The notes under the pieces: generated by a model | What the model was told of the DNA's origin: nothing | The model's input: the letters and a program-made list of their open reading frames with translations, nothing else | The model's database searches: none | Shown here: positions 10,547 through 20,934 of the stretch, piece by piece | How positions within the stretch are numbered: position 1 is the stretch's first letter | How the letters are laid out: every line of letters begins with the position of its first letter | NCBI GenBank assembly: GCA_946894095.1 | Contig: OX335645.2 | Coordinates: 11,121,001-11,185,000, forward strand | DNA: 64,000 nucleotides | From: Incurvaria masculella | Lineage: Eukaryota > Arthropoda > Insecta > Lepidoptera > Incurvariidae | Direction of reading: 5' to 3' | Made by a program: the position numbers and the translations under genes

Positions 10547-10850
10547 TAGGTGCCATGCCAGGACCTTCCTTATATAGCTCGGCTATATTGAACTGGATGG
10601 AAAACACTGACAATTTTTAATTGCCGCTTCGACCATCGTTCATTCAATGCGATGGTACCAACCCGGGCGGGAGTAAGTAAGGAAGGGGACCTACAGTTTT
10701 ACGTGGAATCCGAACCACGGCCATCCTCAACGGTTGTAAATGGTCACCCATTCGGAACCTAACCGCGCTCAGAGGTGCTTCCCCCGCGTATCGACTCGCA
10801 AGGTGTCGTACACTGAGCTACCGAGGCTGACATTAGCCCAATAAACCACA
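10547..10850 (-). mobile_element. SINE-like repeat with a possible Pol III-type head
   Basis: Read on the minus strand, it begins near 10840 with GCCTCGGTAGCTCAGTGTAC, whose TAGCTCAGTG resembles a tRNA A-box. It continues with AAGCACCTCTGAGCGCGGTT and GAATGGGTGACC, which resemble the box A to box C control region of 5S rRNA. The body (ACGTAAAACTGTAGG, CCCGCCCGGGTTGGTACCAT, GAAGGTCCTGGCATGGCACC) recurs at 10860-11060, 12655-12845, 29285-29410 and 48536-49060. A Pol III-derived SINE is an inference; an unclassified repeat is the alternative. Confidence 0.5.
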
Positions 10851-11330
10851 TTCCCGAAGGAATTAGGTGCCCTGCCAGGACCTTCCCTTTATGAGCACGG
10901 CTACTGCTGGATGTAAAACACGGATAATTCTTAATTGCGCTTTAACCATAGTTTCATTCAATGCGGTGGTGGTACCAACCCGGGCGGGCTTAACCGTACC
11001 ACCTGGTAGAGGAAGGGAACAAACAGTTTTACATGGGTTCCGAAACATCGAACAACTCGAATTCGTAACGAAATGCACCAATGCACAAATGAACCGTTCT
11101 ACCAATGTAAGTTTGGCAGTAGCATTTAGGTATGAAATCATAATTGTGTTATATCATTTATGTGGACGAAAAAAAAAAGACCAAAAAAAAAACATAATTT
11201 ATAGACCAATGAAGTTTCTTTGCGGGTTCTTCTTCACTGGTTGATCGAATCCGCGGATCAATCAAATTGTGACATAACTTAGTGTAGTTTTACTACCAGA
11301 AGTTGAATAAATAAATGAAATGAAAATGAA
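10851..11330 (+). mobile_element. Repeat body joined to a LINE/SINE-like 3' end
   Basis: The body GGTGCCCTGCCAGGACCTTC ... CCAACCCGGGCGGGCTTAAC ... AGTTTTACATGGG spans 10868-11035. It is followed by AAGTTTGGCAGTAGCATTTAGG, ATTTATAGACCAATGAAGTT, GATCGAATCCGCGGATCAAT and the tail GAATAAATAAATGAAATGAA. The same order occurs at 12620-13525. The tail with AATAAA suggests a retrotransposon 3' end, while frames on either strand (for example 10867-11244) contain stops and no known domain. Confidence 0.6.
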
Positions 11331-12619
11331 ATCCAATTCATAAAGACGAAGAAAGTAGTGTATGTCCGGTTTACTCATATCGAATTCAGTGTTTACAATA
11401 CCATGCATAACTTACAATAAAATACTAGGTTCAGTTTAATTTAAACCAATCAAGATCCGCAGTGCAGCATGTACTTCGTGTTGTTTATACAACAATTTCA
11501 CCAGTAATTTAGGCCCATAATTTCAAGCAAACGGAGCTAGGTAGCGGTAAAATAAATTAAATTAATTACTGGTTTTAAGGAACGAGTAGAAGAAAAAGTT
11601 GGCTACATACTGTTGACATGTCGCCTGGTGCTGCTGCGTGCAGTCGGCTACTAACGTGTCCCCAACCCAATTATTACATTATTACAACCTGTGTCATGCG
11701 AGATCCTGTAACAATGGATATCTATAGCTTGACTTAAAAATACCGGGACTCGAACGCACTTTACTGCCCTTTAGGGAACAATACCCGAGAACCCGGGAGA
11801 AGTTTGCTGTTAAAGTGTCGACGAGGAATCCCATTAAAGTATTTCGCCGAGACTTTGCCGTTGAATTGTCGTTTCGAAAACGAAGCGCCGTGATTAAAAT
11901 GTTAATTTGCTGTTTACGGTACGCGCGGGCAAAAGTTCGGGAGGTTACCGCGGGGGAGTTAGTTCGGAAGTCCCTTTCACGGCAATTACAGCCCGAAATA
12001 CGTACGCACCCCGTCCTTGGACCCTTTCCATCGCAACCTCACCGCAATCGGGAAATGAAGCAATTTTGCCTAGGGCGAGTTGAAATTTGTTTGAAGCTTA
12101 ATCCCCGGTTAGCCGTACTAGACCGGGATAGATACGGTTTGAGAAGCACATGAAATCCGAAATGATCGATGATCCGAATTTTTTTTTTCTCAATACCGTT
12201 TCTTAATATTTGTTTATGAGATATATATTTTTTAATGCATTTTTTTTTCTATCTTCCGGACCCCCCAAAATGTTGCAAACTTGATGTACACACGTCCACA
12301 TGAAATACTACGTTTATGAGAAAAAAAATTGCATTTCGGATTTAATGTTTTTCTAAGTGCTGAATTAAGGCTAAAGTTCCTGGAGTATACGTCCTGGCGG
12401 CTCGATTATTCGCGCTTCATTAGGACTGAAGCACGGGAGTGGGGGGGGGGAGGTCGGCATGCAAACGAGCTGTCAGTTGAAAATAAATGAGAATCAGTTA
12501 AAGAACTCCATTCCAGTTCAAAAAGCATTGATCAGAGAAAGTTTGGCATGGTTTCAGTGTATGTACTCGTCTACCACTGATAGTGAAAGGGGCGAGCGTT
12601 TTGTTTTTATTTTCTGAAC
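11331..12619. other. No gene recognised; (G)10 tract at 12441-12450
   Basis: A 112-codon plus-strand frame (11815-12153) is Arg-rich and has no motif that I recognise. The sequence around it has no splice or promoter context that would support it. A run of ten G lies at 12441-12450. Confidence 0.35.
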
Positions 12620-13525
12620 TCATTGACAATATTCGGAGAGCCCAACACACCACATTCGCGAAGGAATTGGGAATGTGGTGGCCAGGACGTTCCATTTATG
12701 TTCACGGCTACATTGATCTGGATGGAAACCACGCATTTCATCCAATGCGATGGTACCAAACCGGGCGGGCTTAACTCTCGGCTTAACACTACCACCTAGT
12801 AGGGGAAGGCGACGTATAGTTTTACATGAATTCCGATGCTCGAATGAATTACTAAAAATGTTCGAGAATGACCAATATTGCCTTACCGTGCAACGGTGCC
12901 ACTCATCGACGGCCTCTGATAGGCGAGCGCAACGTGCGAGTTTCGCAAGATGAACTATGCTATGCCTGCTATGACAGCACAATGAATGCGTGTCCCGGTG
13001 CGGAGCCCGGCTGGCGCTGCCCTGCCGGCGGCGGATGTCGGATAGAATATTTCAGTTTTTTTTTCGCATAATATGCGATCGCTGTGCGCGGTCACGGCTC
13101 GCTCCCGCGCTCCCCCCCCCCCCCCCACCGCCCTCACCCCGCGCACAGGGAAGTTAATTGTGTTTGGCAATGGCAAATGGCAATTTGTATATATAACAAA
13201 GCTAAACCAATTTTTTTAGTTATATATTGTTTTCAATTTTGTCAGATATTATGTCCACATTGTGGGTTGTTGTTTCATTGTGGGATGTGGGTTCCGTTCT
13301 ACCAAAAATGTAATTTTGGCAGTAGCATTTAGGTACCTATTCATTCAGAAGTGTATTATATCATTAATGTGAAAAAAAATATTATAACTTATAGACCAGT
13401 GAAGTTCATTTGCTGGTTCTTCTTCACAGAGTTGATCGAATCCGCGGATCAATGAAATTGTGACATGACTTAGTTAGAAGTAGTTTGACTACCTAAAGCT
13501 GAATAAATAAAAGAAATTAAATATT
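12620..13525 (+). mobile_element. Second copy of the repeat at 10851-11330, interrupted
   Basis: The 5' portion (GCGAAGGAATTGG..., CCAATGCGATGGTACCAAAC, CTACCACCTAGTAGGGGAAG) spans about 12650-12845. The 3' portion (TTTTGGCAGTAGCATTTAGG, TATAGACCAGTGAAGTTC, GATCGAATCCGCGGATCAAT, GAATAAATAAAAGAAA) spans 13290-13525. The intervening 450 bp is unrelated to the first copy and includes a GC-rich segment and a C15 run at 13112-13126. It is either an insertion here or a deletion in the other copy. Confidence 0.6.
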
Positions 13526-14263
13526 AATATTGGTCACGATTTTGCTGAAACGCTGCAAAGAGGACGATCATTGCAGACAAACTAATGGGTGTAATAAAAA
13601 CAAATAACTAATGAGATTATTGAGTTCCTTTTTAATATAAATAAGAGGAAAATAAAAAACTACAAACAGAAAGTGACTATAACGGTTGAAAGATCATTAA
13701 GTACAATCATCCCAATTACGAAAACGTCGAAGCTACGCGATGTTAAAGTCAATTTGTCGCAACGAACCAGCGAACTGAACAGCGTCAATAGCGAAAACGA
13801 TTCGAGCTGAGATTACCAAAGATCTGGATTTTTTCTGCAATTTCAGGAATTTTTGGATTATTCAACATACATTTGCATTGTGTACAGCATTGCAGTAAGT
13901 TGGTAGTACGTATGGGAAAGAGCCTACTTTCAGAATTTTGTAGATTTTACATTCATTATTTTGTTACGCTGGTTTCCTGAAGGAGGCCCATTTTGGAAAT
14001 TCCGCGTTGTTTGATCATAAGTGTTCTCCGAAGAGGAATTCACTTTGATATTACTTTGGTATTTCCGTAATCGATCGCGCAGCCCCACACGGAATCTGTG
14101 GCATGATATGAAACATCGCCATGCCATGTGTTTCCGAATTCAACGCTGAGGAAAAATTAAGCGATCCGTAAATGCACCAGAATAGGTCGAAAGTTGTTTA
14201 CTGATTCATGGAAGATTCAGGAGAGTATATTTCGTATGTAACTAATTAGCGAAGGAATTGGCC
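13526..14263. other. No feature recognised
   Basis: AT-rich sequence with a 65-codon minus frame (14127-13930) that has no domain. Nothing else was seen. Confidence 0.35.
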
Positions 14264-14880
14264 TTCAGGCCTACGTGCAGGAACATACATGGCGCTTGTT
14301 ACGCAGTGATTGTCCTTTTTTAGGGTTCCGTACCCAAAGGGTGAAAACGGAACCCTATTACTAAGCCTCCGCTGTCCGTCCGTCCGTCCGTCCGTCCGTC
14401 CGTCCGTCCGTCCGTCTGTCCATCTGTCACAGGGCTGTATCTCATGAACCGTAACAGGTAGGAAGCTGAAATTTTCACAGATTATGTATTTATTTTGCCG
14501 CTATAACAACAAATAGGTAACATTATAAAATAATAATAATTGAAGGGGGGGCCCATACAAAAAAACGTGTTTTTTTTTTAAATCTTGTGCGATGGTACGG
14601 AACCCTTCGTGTGCGAGTCCGACTCGCACTTGGCCGGTTTTTCGGAATGTTCAGGCCTACGTGCAGGAGCATGCATCGCGCTTGTTACGCAGTGATTGCA
14701 CTATTTAATGTAGGCCCTTTTTTCGGAATATTCAGGTCTATGCGCAGGAGCGTACATAGCGTTTGTTACGCAGTGATTGCACCATTGAATGTGGGCCCCT
14801 TTTTCGGAATGTCCAGGCCTACATGCAGGAGCATACTTCGCGCTGGTTACGCAGTGACTGCACCATTTAATGTAGGTCCT
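14264..14880 (+). repeat. 81-bp tandem repeat, about 3.5 units, split by a MITE
   Basis: Units start TTCGGAATGTTCAGGCC... at 14641, 14722 and 14803, giving a period of 81 bp. Each contains CAGG(C/T)CTA(C/T), GCAGGAGC(A/G)T, GTTACGCAGTGA(T/C)TGCA and TTTAATGTAGG-like blocks. A partial unit (14264-14318) lies on the far side of the MITE at 14321-14640. Because 81 is a multiple of three, a 149-codon frame (14587-15036) with a 27-residue repeat opens across it; it begins inside the MITE, so I do not regard it as a gene. Confidence 0.85.
14321..14640 (-). mobile_element. MITE of the GTGCGAGTCGGACTCGCAC family, copy 1
   Basis: On the minus strand it begins AAAACCGGCCAAGTGCGAGT, contains the 19-bp palindrome GTGCGAGTCGGACTCGCAC, GAAGGGTTCCGTACC, GTTGTTATAGCGGC, a (GGAC)n tract of about ten units, and ends in the hairpin TAGGGTTCCGT...ACGGAACCCTA. 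Other copies are at 22540-22809, 30312-30622, 42248-42555 and 53034-53331, with a fragment at 44245-44315. I know this as a very common lepidopteran interspersed repeat. It has no terminal inverted repeat between its ends; instead each end carries its own hairpin. Here it disrupts the 81-bp tandem array. Confidence 0.85.
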
Positions 14881-15574
14881 AGACAGAGTACAGCGCGACC
14901 GTGTCACTGTGTCGCGACATTCGCTGCTGGGATGCGACGTCGCGGATTAGCGGCGGCGCCGGAAGATGTTGGCTTCTGTTTAGTTTGGTGGAGCAACTGT
15001 TTCCCCGCTGCCGGCCGCTCTTGGAATGTGGCGTAGTAAAGCGCAACGCGCTGACGACACGGGAGATAAGCGCAGCGCGCAGCGGAGGCCGGCGCTTGCG
15101 CAACGCACGTGCGTGCGTGCAACGCAATGCGACACGCACTCTATCTACGTGGACTTTCTTTCACAATATTGTCTATTGGAACTGATTGCGCGAATCTAAT
15201 GAAAGGCAAGTGCGTAATGCTCTATGCTATTGTTGGGTGATATATTTACCGTACATAGTCAGCAATTTTAATTGTTTGTGCCAATGCTGGTGCATCCTAA
15301 TGCAGGAATTTTAGTTTAATTATTTTTTAAGTTTTCTTTTAACATTTATTATGTTTTATTATTTAGACACGGATGAACGCTGCCATGATAAAAGCGCGAT
15401 ACAACTCATGGGAACTACATATGTAGGTGCCATTCTTATAATATTGCTAATTTATGAAATTTGATTTTTATTTCGAACAAAACCGTCATGCATATACATA
15501 TGTTTCTAACTATACATACCTTTAAACGTTTTTGTATACATATTACATTGCATTGCATGTTGAACAGTGCTCCA
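14881..15574. other. GC-rich patch then AT-rich DNA, no gene recognised
   Basis: 14900-15135 is GC-rich and dense in CG dinucleotides (GCGCAGCGCGCAGCGGAGGC, ACGTGCGTGCGTGC). Overlapping frames on both strands here show no domain. From 15181 the sequence is AT-rich, with nothing recognisable. Confidence 0.35.
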
Positions 15575-16217
15575 AAATAAAAAAAAAAATTACAAAAAAA
15601 ATAACCGACTTCAAAGAAAAAGCACTAAAAAGTAAAAAATAATGTTCATTTTTGTAGTTACGATTTCTGTTATTTTTTGAGTCGGCGTCAGCCGGGCACG
15701 CGCTGCGCCAATCAAGAGAACCTAACCTAACCTAACCTAACCTAACCTAACCTAACCTTGGCTGACACCGACTCAAAAAATAACAGAAATCGTAACTACA
15801 AAAATGAACATTATTTTTTACTTTTTAGTGCTTTTTCTTTGAAGTCGGTTATTTTTTTTGTAATTTTTTTTTTATTTGTTAATTTTTAGTGAATCTGAAG
15901 TACACTTACTAATTTGTACACGTCCTTTCCAATAAAAAAAGAATCACCGAAATCGGTTGGCGTTATATTGAGTTATTCGTCCATTTGTCGCGCACATCTT
16001 AATACAAATTTAAGACTTTTATGATTTTCTCATGGATGTCATTGTCAGAACTTAACCAAATTAAAATGGGACCACTTGGGAAGCACTAGCTATCATTTAA
16101 AAAAATAATCATCAAAATCGGTTCACCCAGGAAAAAGTTATGAGGTAACAAACATAAAAAAAAAAAAAAACATACAGACGAATTGATAACCTCCTCCTTT
16201 TTTTGAAGTCGGTTAAT
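15575..16217 (-). mobile_element. ACCGACTTC foldback element with (TTAGG)n tip, copy 1
   Basis: Inverted arms of about 115 bp (15575-15690 and 15762-15876) contain ATAACCGACTTCAAAG, AAAAAGCACTAAAAAGTAAA and CGTAACTACAAAAATG-type blocks and are nearly identical. Between them lie a GC-rich spacer and (CCTAA)7CCT at 15721-15758. The rest of the element runs to 16217 through an A15 tract and ends in CTCCTCCTTTTTTTGAAGTC and GGTTA. Similar copies, in the opposite orientation, are at 17637-18267 and 49665-50325. TAACCGACTTCAAA recurs inverted at the two outer ends, consistent with a MITE using TA as target (inference). No protein is encoded. Confidence 0.85.
15721..15758 (-). repeat. Interstitial telomeric-type (TTAGG)7.6 tract
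   Basis: Seven perfect CCTAA units plus CCT. TTAGG is the ancestral insect telomere repeat. It sits at the hairpin tip of the foldback element, so it arrived with the transposon and does not mark a chromosome end. Confidence 0.95.
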
Positions 16218-16389
16218 AAATCGACGTCTTCAAAACTCAATGGGTCCAGATTAACAAATAATGTATTCAGCTTCTACAGGTTGTCTGACCTGCATATCTA
16301 AAGAAATGTATGAATTTACACACTCTACACTACTACTCTACACTAGAAACATGCATTTGATAGTTGTTCAGCGGATTTAAAAAACCGGT

Positions 16390-16590
16390 CAATCGTGAAC
16401 GTGTTTTCATGCGCAGAGAAGATAGTTCCGTGGTCGTGGACATGGCCATGGGTCATATTGAAAAAATCACTACGAGAGAAACTGCTAATCGAAGAAAGCT
16501 CTCGCCTGATGACTATTTGTCAATTTCATACATTTGTGCTTCAGGAATCTAGCTTTTTCTCAATAAGTTTGACGTTTTGAACAAAAGTAA
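16390..16590 (+). repeat. Dispersed repeat shared with 41770-41965
   Basis: CTCTCGCCTGATGACTATTT, CAATTTCATACATTTGTGCT, TCAGGAATCTAGCTTTTTCT and TTTGACGTTTTGAACAAAAG have ordered counterparts on the minus strand of 41770-41965. The two are diverged by eye. The class is unknown; two small overlapping frames here have no domain. Confidence 0.6.
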
Positions 16591-16670
16591 TTAGTTGGTT
16601 CACGACTACATAAGTGTACATAATTGGTTTTTTTTTTGGCACAAAATGCATTTGACTGATAGAAAGCTAT

Positions 16671-16993
16671 GCTCCCCATACAAACGTAGTTTACTCATCA
16701 TTTAGGAAACCGCTGTTCCAATTAAATTGATATTTAATATCTAATATCAGGTAACAAATATTTGTGTCTGCAAGCTTTTGTTTTTTTTTTAAATCCAAAC
16801 CGAATGAAATGAAAGCAAAAATAAAATCTTCATACGAATTTTGTTTTCTCTGTGGTTTGACCCAGAATACATTTACCGAAAAATCAAAGACATGCAGACA
16901 CAGATATTTGTTGCCTTATATTAGATACCAAATGTCAAGTAAGTTGGAACAGTGGTTTTCAAATTAATAGTAAACTACGTTTGTATGGGAGGC
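16671..16993. mobile_element. ~320-bp MITE with ~105-bp inverted arms
   Basis: The left arm (GCTCCCCATACAAACGTAGT, TTACTCATCATTTAGGAAAC, AACAAATATTTGTGTCTGCA) and the right arm (16889-16993) are imperfect inverted copies. They meet around a short spacer. There is no coding capacity, and no second copy was found in this window. Confidence 0.75.
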
Positions 16994-17636
16994 GAAATTT
17001 TCTGATGCTTACGGGCCGACCTTAAGGTATCGCCCAAAGTGATAAAAGGAAAATCGTAAAGATATCCTGCTATCCACAAATGAAGTGACTCAATTTTACA
17101 CTTTCATACTATCCACGGCCAGTCAAAAGGAGCCATTTACATCGTTTATCTTATTTTGTAAAAACAAGTTGATATACTGCCGATTAAGAACCCGTTGTGA
17201 ATCTAAATGAGGTTTTAACATACTGCGGCGTGGAGTATCTGGTAGCTATAAAAATATAAAAGTTTGTTTCCGCACGTTTCTATTAGGAACGGTAATTGTC
17301 GTGAGTTCCCAGGCCTTCGTCTTGCTTTTTGGGAAGCCTTTTACTGCAGGCGATGAGCTGTGCCGACTGTTTCGTGGTTATTGAAGGTTCCGTCCTTCCG
17401 GGCGGGCCAAGCTCGTCAGGGTTGATAATTTTACTTATAAATACGGTCCAAATTGCTAGCAATATTTTTGCTATGACGCCCCAAAAATAGGAAGTAATTA
17501 ACAATAACAGTATTGGCGAGAATATGTGGCATTTGCGGTTTCATTATGAGGCATAGCCCACAAAGTTGCTAATTGTGAATGACAACTATTTGCACACATC
17601 CTCAAAATTATCTCATAAATTCCACCATATTTTTAT
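16994..17636. other. No gene recognised
   Basis: A 73-codon minus frame (17504-17283) has no domain. TTAAGGTATCGCCC at about 17022 faintly recalls the TTAAGGTGGCCC end of the TTAA MITE, but no partner end was found. Confidence 0.35.
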
Positions 17637-18267
17637 TAACCGAATTCAAAAAAAGGAGGAGGTTATCAATTCGTCTGTATGTTTTTTTTTTATGTTTGTT
17701 ACCTCATAACTTTTGCCTGGGTGAACCGATTTTGATGATTATTTTTTTAAATGATAGCTAGTGCTTCCCAAGTGGTCCCATTTTAATTTGGTTAAGTTCT
17801 GACACTGATTTCCATGATAAAATCATAAAAGTCTTAAATTTGTATTAAGATGTGCGCGACAAATGGACGAATAACTCAATATAACGCCAACCGATTTCGG
17901 TGATTCTTTTTTTATTGGAAAGGACGTGTACTAATTAGTAAGTGTACTTCAGATTCACAAAAATAAACAAATAAAAAAAATTAACAAAAAAAAAAATAAC
18001 CGACTTCAAAGAAAAAGCACTAAAAAGTAAAAAATAATTTCCATTTTTGTAGTTACGATTTCTGTTATTTTTTGAGTCGGTGTCAGCCAAGGTTAGGTTA
18101 GGTTAGGTTAGGTTAGGTTAGGTTAGGTTCTCTTGATTGGCGCAGCGCGTGCCCGGCTGACGCCGACTCAAAAAATAACAGAAATCGTAACTACAAAAAT
18201 GGAAATTATTTTTTACTTTTTAGTGCTTTTTCTTTGAAGTCGGTTATTTTTTTTGTTAATTTTTTTA
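17637..18267 (+). mobile_element. ACCGACTTC foldback element with (TTAGG)n tip, copy 2
   Basis: Starts TAACCGAATTCAAAAAAAGG, proceeds through the T-tract, the block GGGTGAACCGATTTTGATGA, CCCAAGTGGTCCCATTTTAA and CGACAAATGGACGAATAACT, then the hairpin arms (about 17977-18090 and 18150-18267) around GGTTA repeats. It is inverted relative to copy 1, and the copies appear closely similar. The outer TIR carries one substitution (CGAATTC for CGACTTC). Confidence 0.85.
18091..18128 (+). repeat. Interstitial telomeric-type (TTAGG)7.6 tract
   Basis: Seven GGTTA units plus GGT at the hairpin tip of the element at 17637-18267. The repeat number is the same as in the other two copies. Confidence 0.95.
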
Positions 18268-19659
18268 ATTTAATGAGATTAAATACAGAACCGCCTAATT
18301 TGCTCGCCACTACGGTTATAGTTTGTAACTTCATACTTCTAAGGAGGTATAACAGAAGTAGATACGAACGACCGTGCGCCATATACTTTGACGCACACAC
18401 CCCCTAAATTTTCCTATTTTTCATCCGGTTCAAAGTGCTCCTGGCATGGCATCATCGATTAAGGAAGTACAGTAGTGGCGACGAAAACTCTTCCGTATAG
18501 CGGCAGCGTAGCAACGTTTTAGTGATAATCGCATACACTGACGGTGTACCGCCGGCGTTCGTTTACGAATTCGCTCACTCCTGATGTTATCGAGTTGCAA
18601 CGATGCGTAAGAACTGCACAGGACCCCAAATAGGCATTTTGAGCCTATATTTTCCAATCTGAAAGGTAAATTGAGGCTGCCGTTAAGTCACTGAAAGATT
18701 TGACTGGAAATTTGATAATTATAAGAAATCCATTGTTTGTCCATTGGCAAAGGCACAATTTTGCACGGCGACTGCCATTAAACTAGCGAAATCGTCTTCC
18801 AAGCCCTAACCGTTCCCTACCCCTAAAAGTTGTCAGATTTTAATAAAAAAATTGTAATCACTTGAGAAAGCTTGATTTTTTGTAAATATCTGTATTTTTC
18901 AGTAAACAAAATTCTAAACTTAAGGTAAAAACAGACAACTTTTTTCGAATTTCTTTAAGTCAGTATTTTCGAATCTAAAAGGTAGGAATCCGAAATTAAC
19001 CTAGTAAAACATTAAGAGCATGGAAACAGTTATCACCCGTAGTATGGGAAATTTATAGGGAAACGACTCTCTTAAAGGTTGAAACAAGAACGTGGTGTCC
19101 GCAATTGGCGAGTTCCCCTAGAAGACAATACCAGCCTGAACTTTGGCCGAGCTAGATGCCAGAACATGCCGCCAACTCTCGTATCTCGCACATTAACGAT
19201 AACATCTGGCCGGTGGTGTTGCTCGCTGTCAGGGCTGACCCCCGGCCGCCGAGACATTCACCCATAGAGAATGGACGGACGGGAATGGAACCGAAACTCG
19301 ATTGTATGGGGGCGACGACACGTAGCCAATTTTAATAACGGAAATGATGGTGATTGAGCTCGGTTACGAATTCGCTTACTACCGATTTTCTAGATTTCCA
19401 ATGACACGTAAGTACACGTTAAAATGCATAAAAACAGCACAGAATGCTATTTAGTGCAACAAACATTCTATGAAGTGCGTTCCTTTGTAAGCGAACTAAT
19501 TACAGTTGGGCTGGCGTGCAACATTCCTGGTTAAAATAATTATTTTATTATAGTTATGGTTATTATAGATCTATATTCTTTCTTCTTCACGTTGATAATA
19601 TGGACTGATATTTTGAAATTAGTAATAAACCAGAGAAATAATAAAATAATAAAGAGAGA
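18268..19659. other. No gene recognised
   Basis: Small frames (18657-18430 minus; 19072-19267, both strands) have no domains. I see no repeats here. Confidence 0.35.
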
Positions 19660-20447
19660 AACCAAATAAAATCAAATCAAATAATTTATTGTCACATAAT
19701 TAGGCATTGGTACAGAGTAATCTTACCGCTACCTACAAAATGCTCTTCGTCACGTTGCACCCACATGCACAGAGGTCTAGACTACAAATGTAAAGTATTT
19801 TAAGTCCTAGAAAGTTTTTTTTAGGAGCCAACCATTACTTCTCCCATTCCAACTCTTGTCGGATTTGTTTTGGAAGTTTGTTGTAGATGTACATGCTATG
19901 ATAGTGTAGGATTTTTTATATGTATTTGTGTAATGTTTCTTCCGTGTTACATTATCCTTATTACTAGTTTCATTTTTATATATTTGTTCATTAAATTCGG
20001 ATGGATTCCTTCTCACGTGCAACGCATTCTTCATTATGTAGATGCCATATACAGTAAGCATCTTTAGTTTTTTAAGGAGTGGAGTACAGTGAGAATCCCA
20101 TGTGGAATGATTTTGGTCTAATTGTACCTCAATTCTAGAAACAGTGTGTGTGTTGCAAATTTTGTTATTTCACTTTGGTATTGTAGGAATAATTCCTCGT
20201 TATCTTGGTTGTGCTGTATACTGAATTTTACACAATTCGTTTTTGAGCTGTTGATGAGGATTCCGTTTGCGCTTAACCAGATATTCAGCTCCGTCAGCGA
20301 AAAATTAAGTTTATTTATGAGGGTTGTTGTATCGGATGCGGTAGATATAAAGTTGGCATCGTCTGCATACAGTATAATTAGGATTGCTAGTGCTCGGAAA
20401 GGTCATGTATTAATATAAGGAAGAGGGTTGGGCCAAGAATAGAGCCT
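19660..20447 (-). pseudogene. Degenerate LINE reverse transcriptase fragment with 3' end
   Basis: On the minus strand, 20447-20395 reads as GSILGP(T)LFLILIHDL, the motif-B region that follows the PQG of non-LTR reverse transcriptases. After a break, 20375-20210 encodes LYADDANF, the catalytic YADD box, then NGILINSSKTNCVKFS, the block that follows it. In-frame stops follow (about 20120, 20060). The 3' end is ACAATAAATTATTTGATTTG followed by ATTTG-like repeats near 19660-19690. The element is 5'-truncated and dead. It abuts the palindromic MITE at 20450. The clade is not assigned. Confidence 0.8.
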
Positions 20448-20449
20448 TA

Positions 20450-20578
20450 TGCCCGTTTCCACCACCTCCAGCTACCAAAATCCCAAAGTTAACTTTCGGT
20501 TACACCATGCAAATATGCAATGTAACCGAAAGTTACTTATCGGATTTCAGGTAACTGGAGGTGGTGAAAACAGGGGTT
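20450..20578. mobile_element. ~130-bp near-perfect palindromic MITE
   Basis: CACCACCTCCAGCTACC, AAAGTTAACTTTCGGTTACA and CCATGCA are mirrored by TGCAATGTAACCGAAAGTTA and GTAACTGGAGGTGGTG around an AAATA centre near 20514. A related copy lies at 46432-46507. No protein is encoded. Confidence 0.8.
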
Positions 20579-20934
20579 AGATGTTTAGACGTTTTGGACT
20601 GACCCATGGCTACGCAGCCGCCATACGAATGAGTTTCGATCGCACCTCCCGTCCTTCCATTCTCTATGCATTCACCACGCATGTTATCCGTTATCAATTG
20701 CAAGGCGACACATCGCGCTGTCCTGTTCTGTGCTCATCTAAATCAATTACTTCCTGCTGATAGACACTAGTCCGTTGCGGGCGTTACCCTTACTACTTGC
20801 TTGAGCGGTGTGAACTTCGTTGAAACCTTAAATACCAAGCGAATCCAGATTTCATTGACACTGCACTCGATAACTATTCTGAAAGGTCATGCACTCTGAT
20901 CACATGTGCCCAAATCCCTTAAATTTGTCAATCG
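20579..20934. other. No feature recognised
   Basis: Moderately GC-balanced sequence between two MITEs, with no supported frame or repeat. Confidence 0.35.

Noticed and set aside
11815..12153. 112-codon plus-strand frame
   Set aside because: No recognisable motif, no exon signals and no second copy. A frame of this length is expected occasionally in moderately GC-rich DNA.
14374..14415. GGAC tetranucleotide tracts as a CRISPR-like or functional array
   Set aside because: They are simple microsatellites inside a dispersed MITE, without spacers, in a eukaryotic genome.
14587..15036. 149-codon frame with a 27-residue repeat
   Set aside because: It begins inside a MITE and crosses an 81-bp tandem repeat whose length is a multiple of three. 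The open frame is a by-product, and it has no known domain.
15721..15758. A true chromosome end or terminal telomere
   Set aside because: The TTAGG tract is only 38 bp and flanked by transposon arms. It occurs in the same form at two other places, so it travels with the element.
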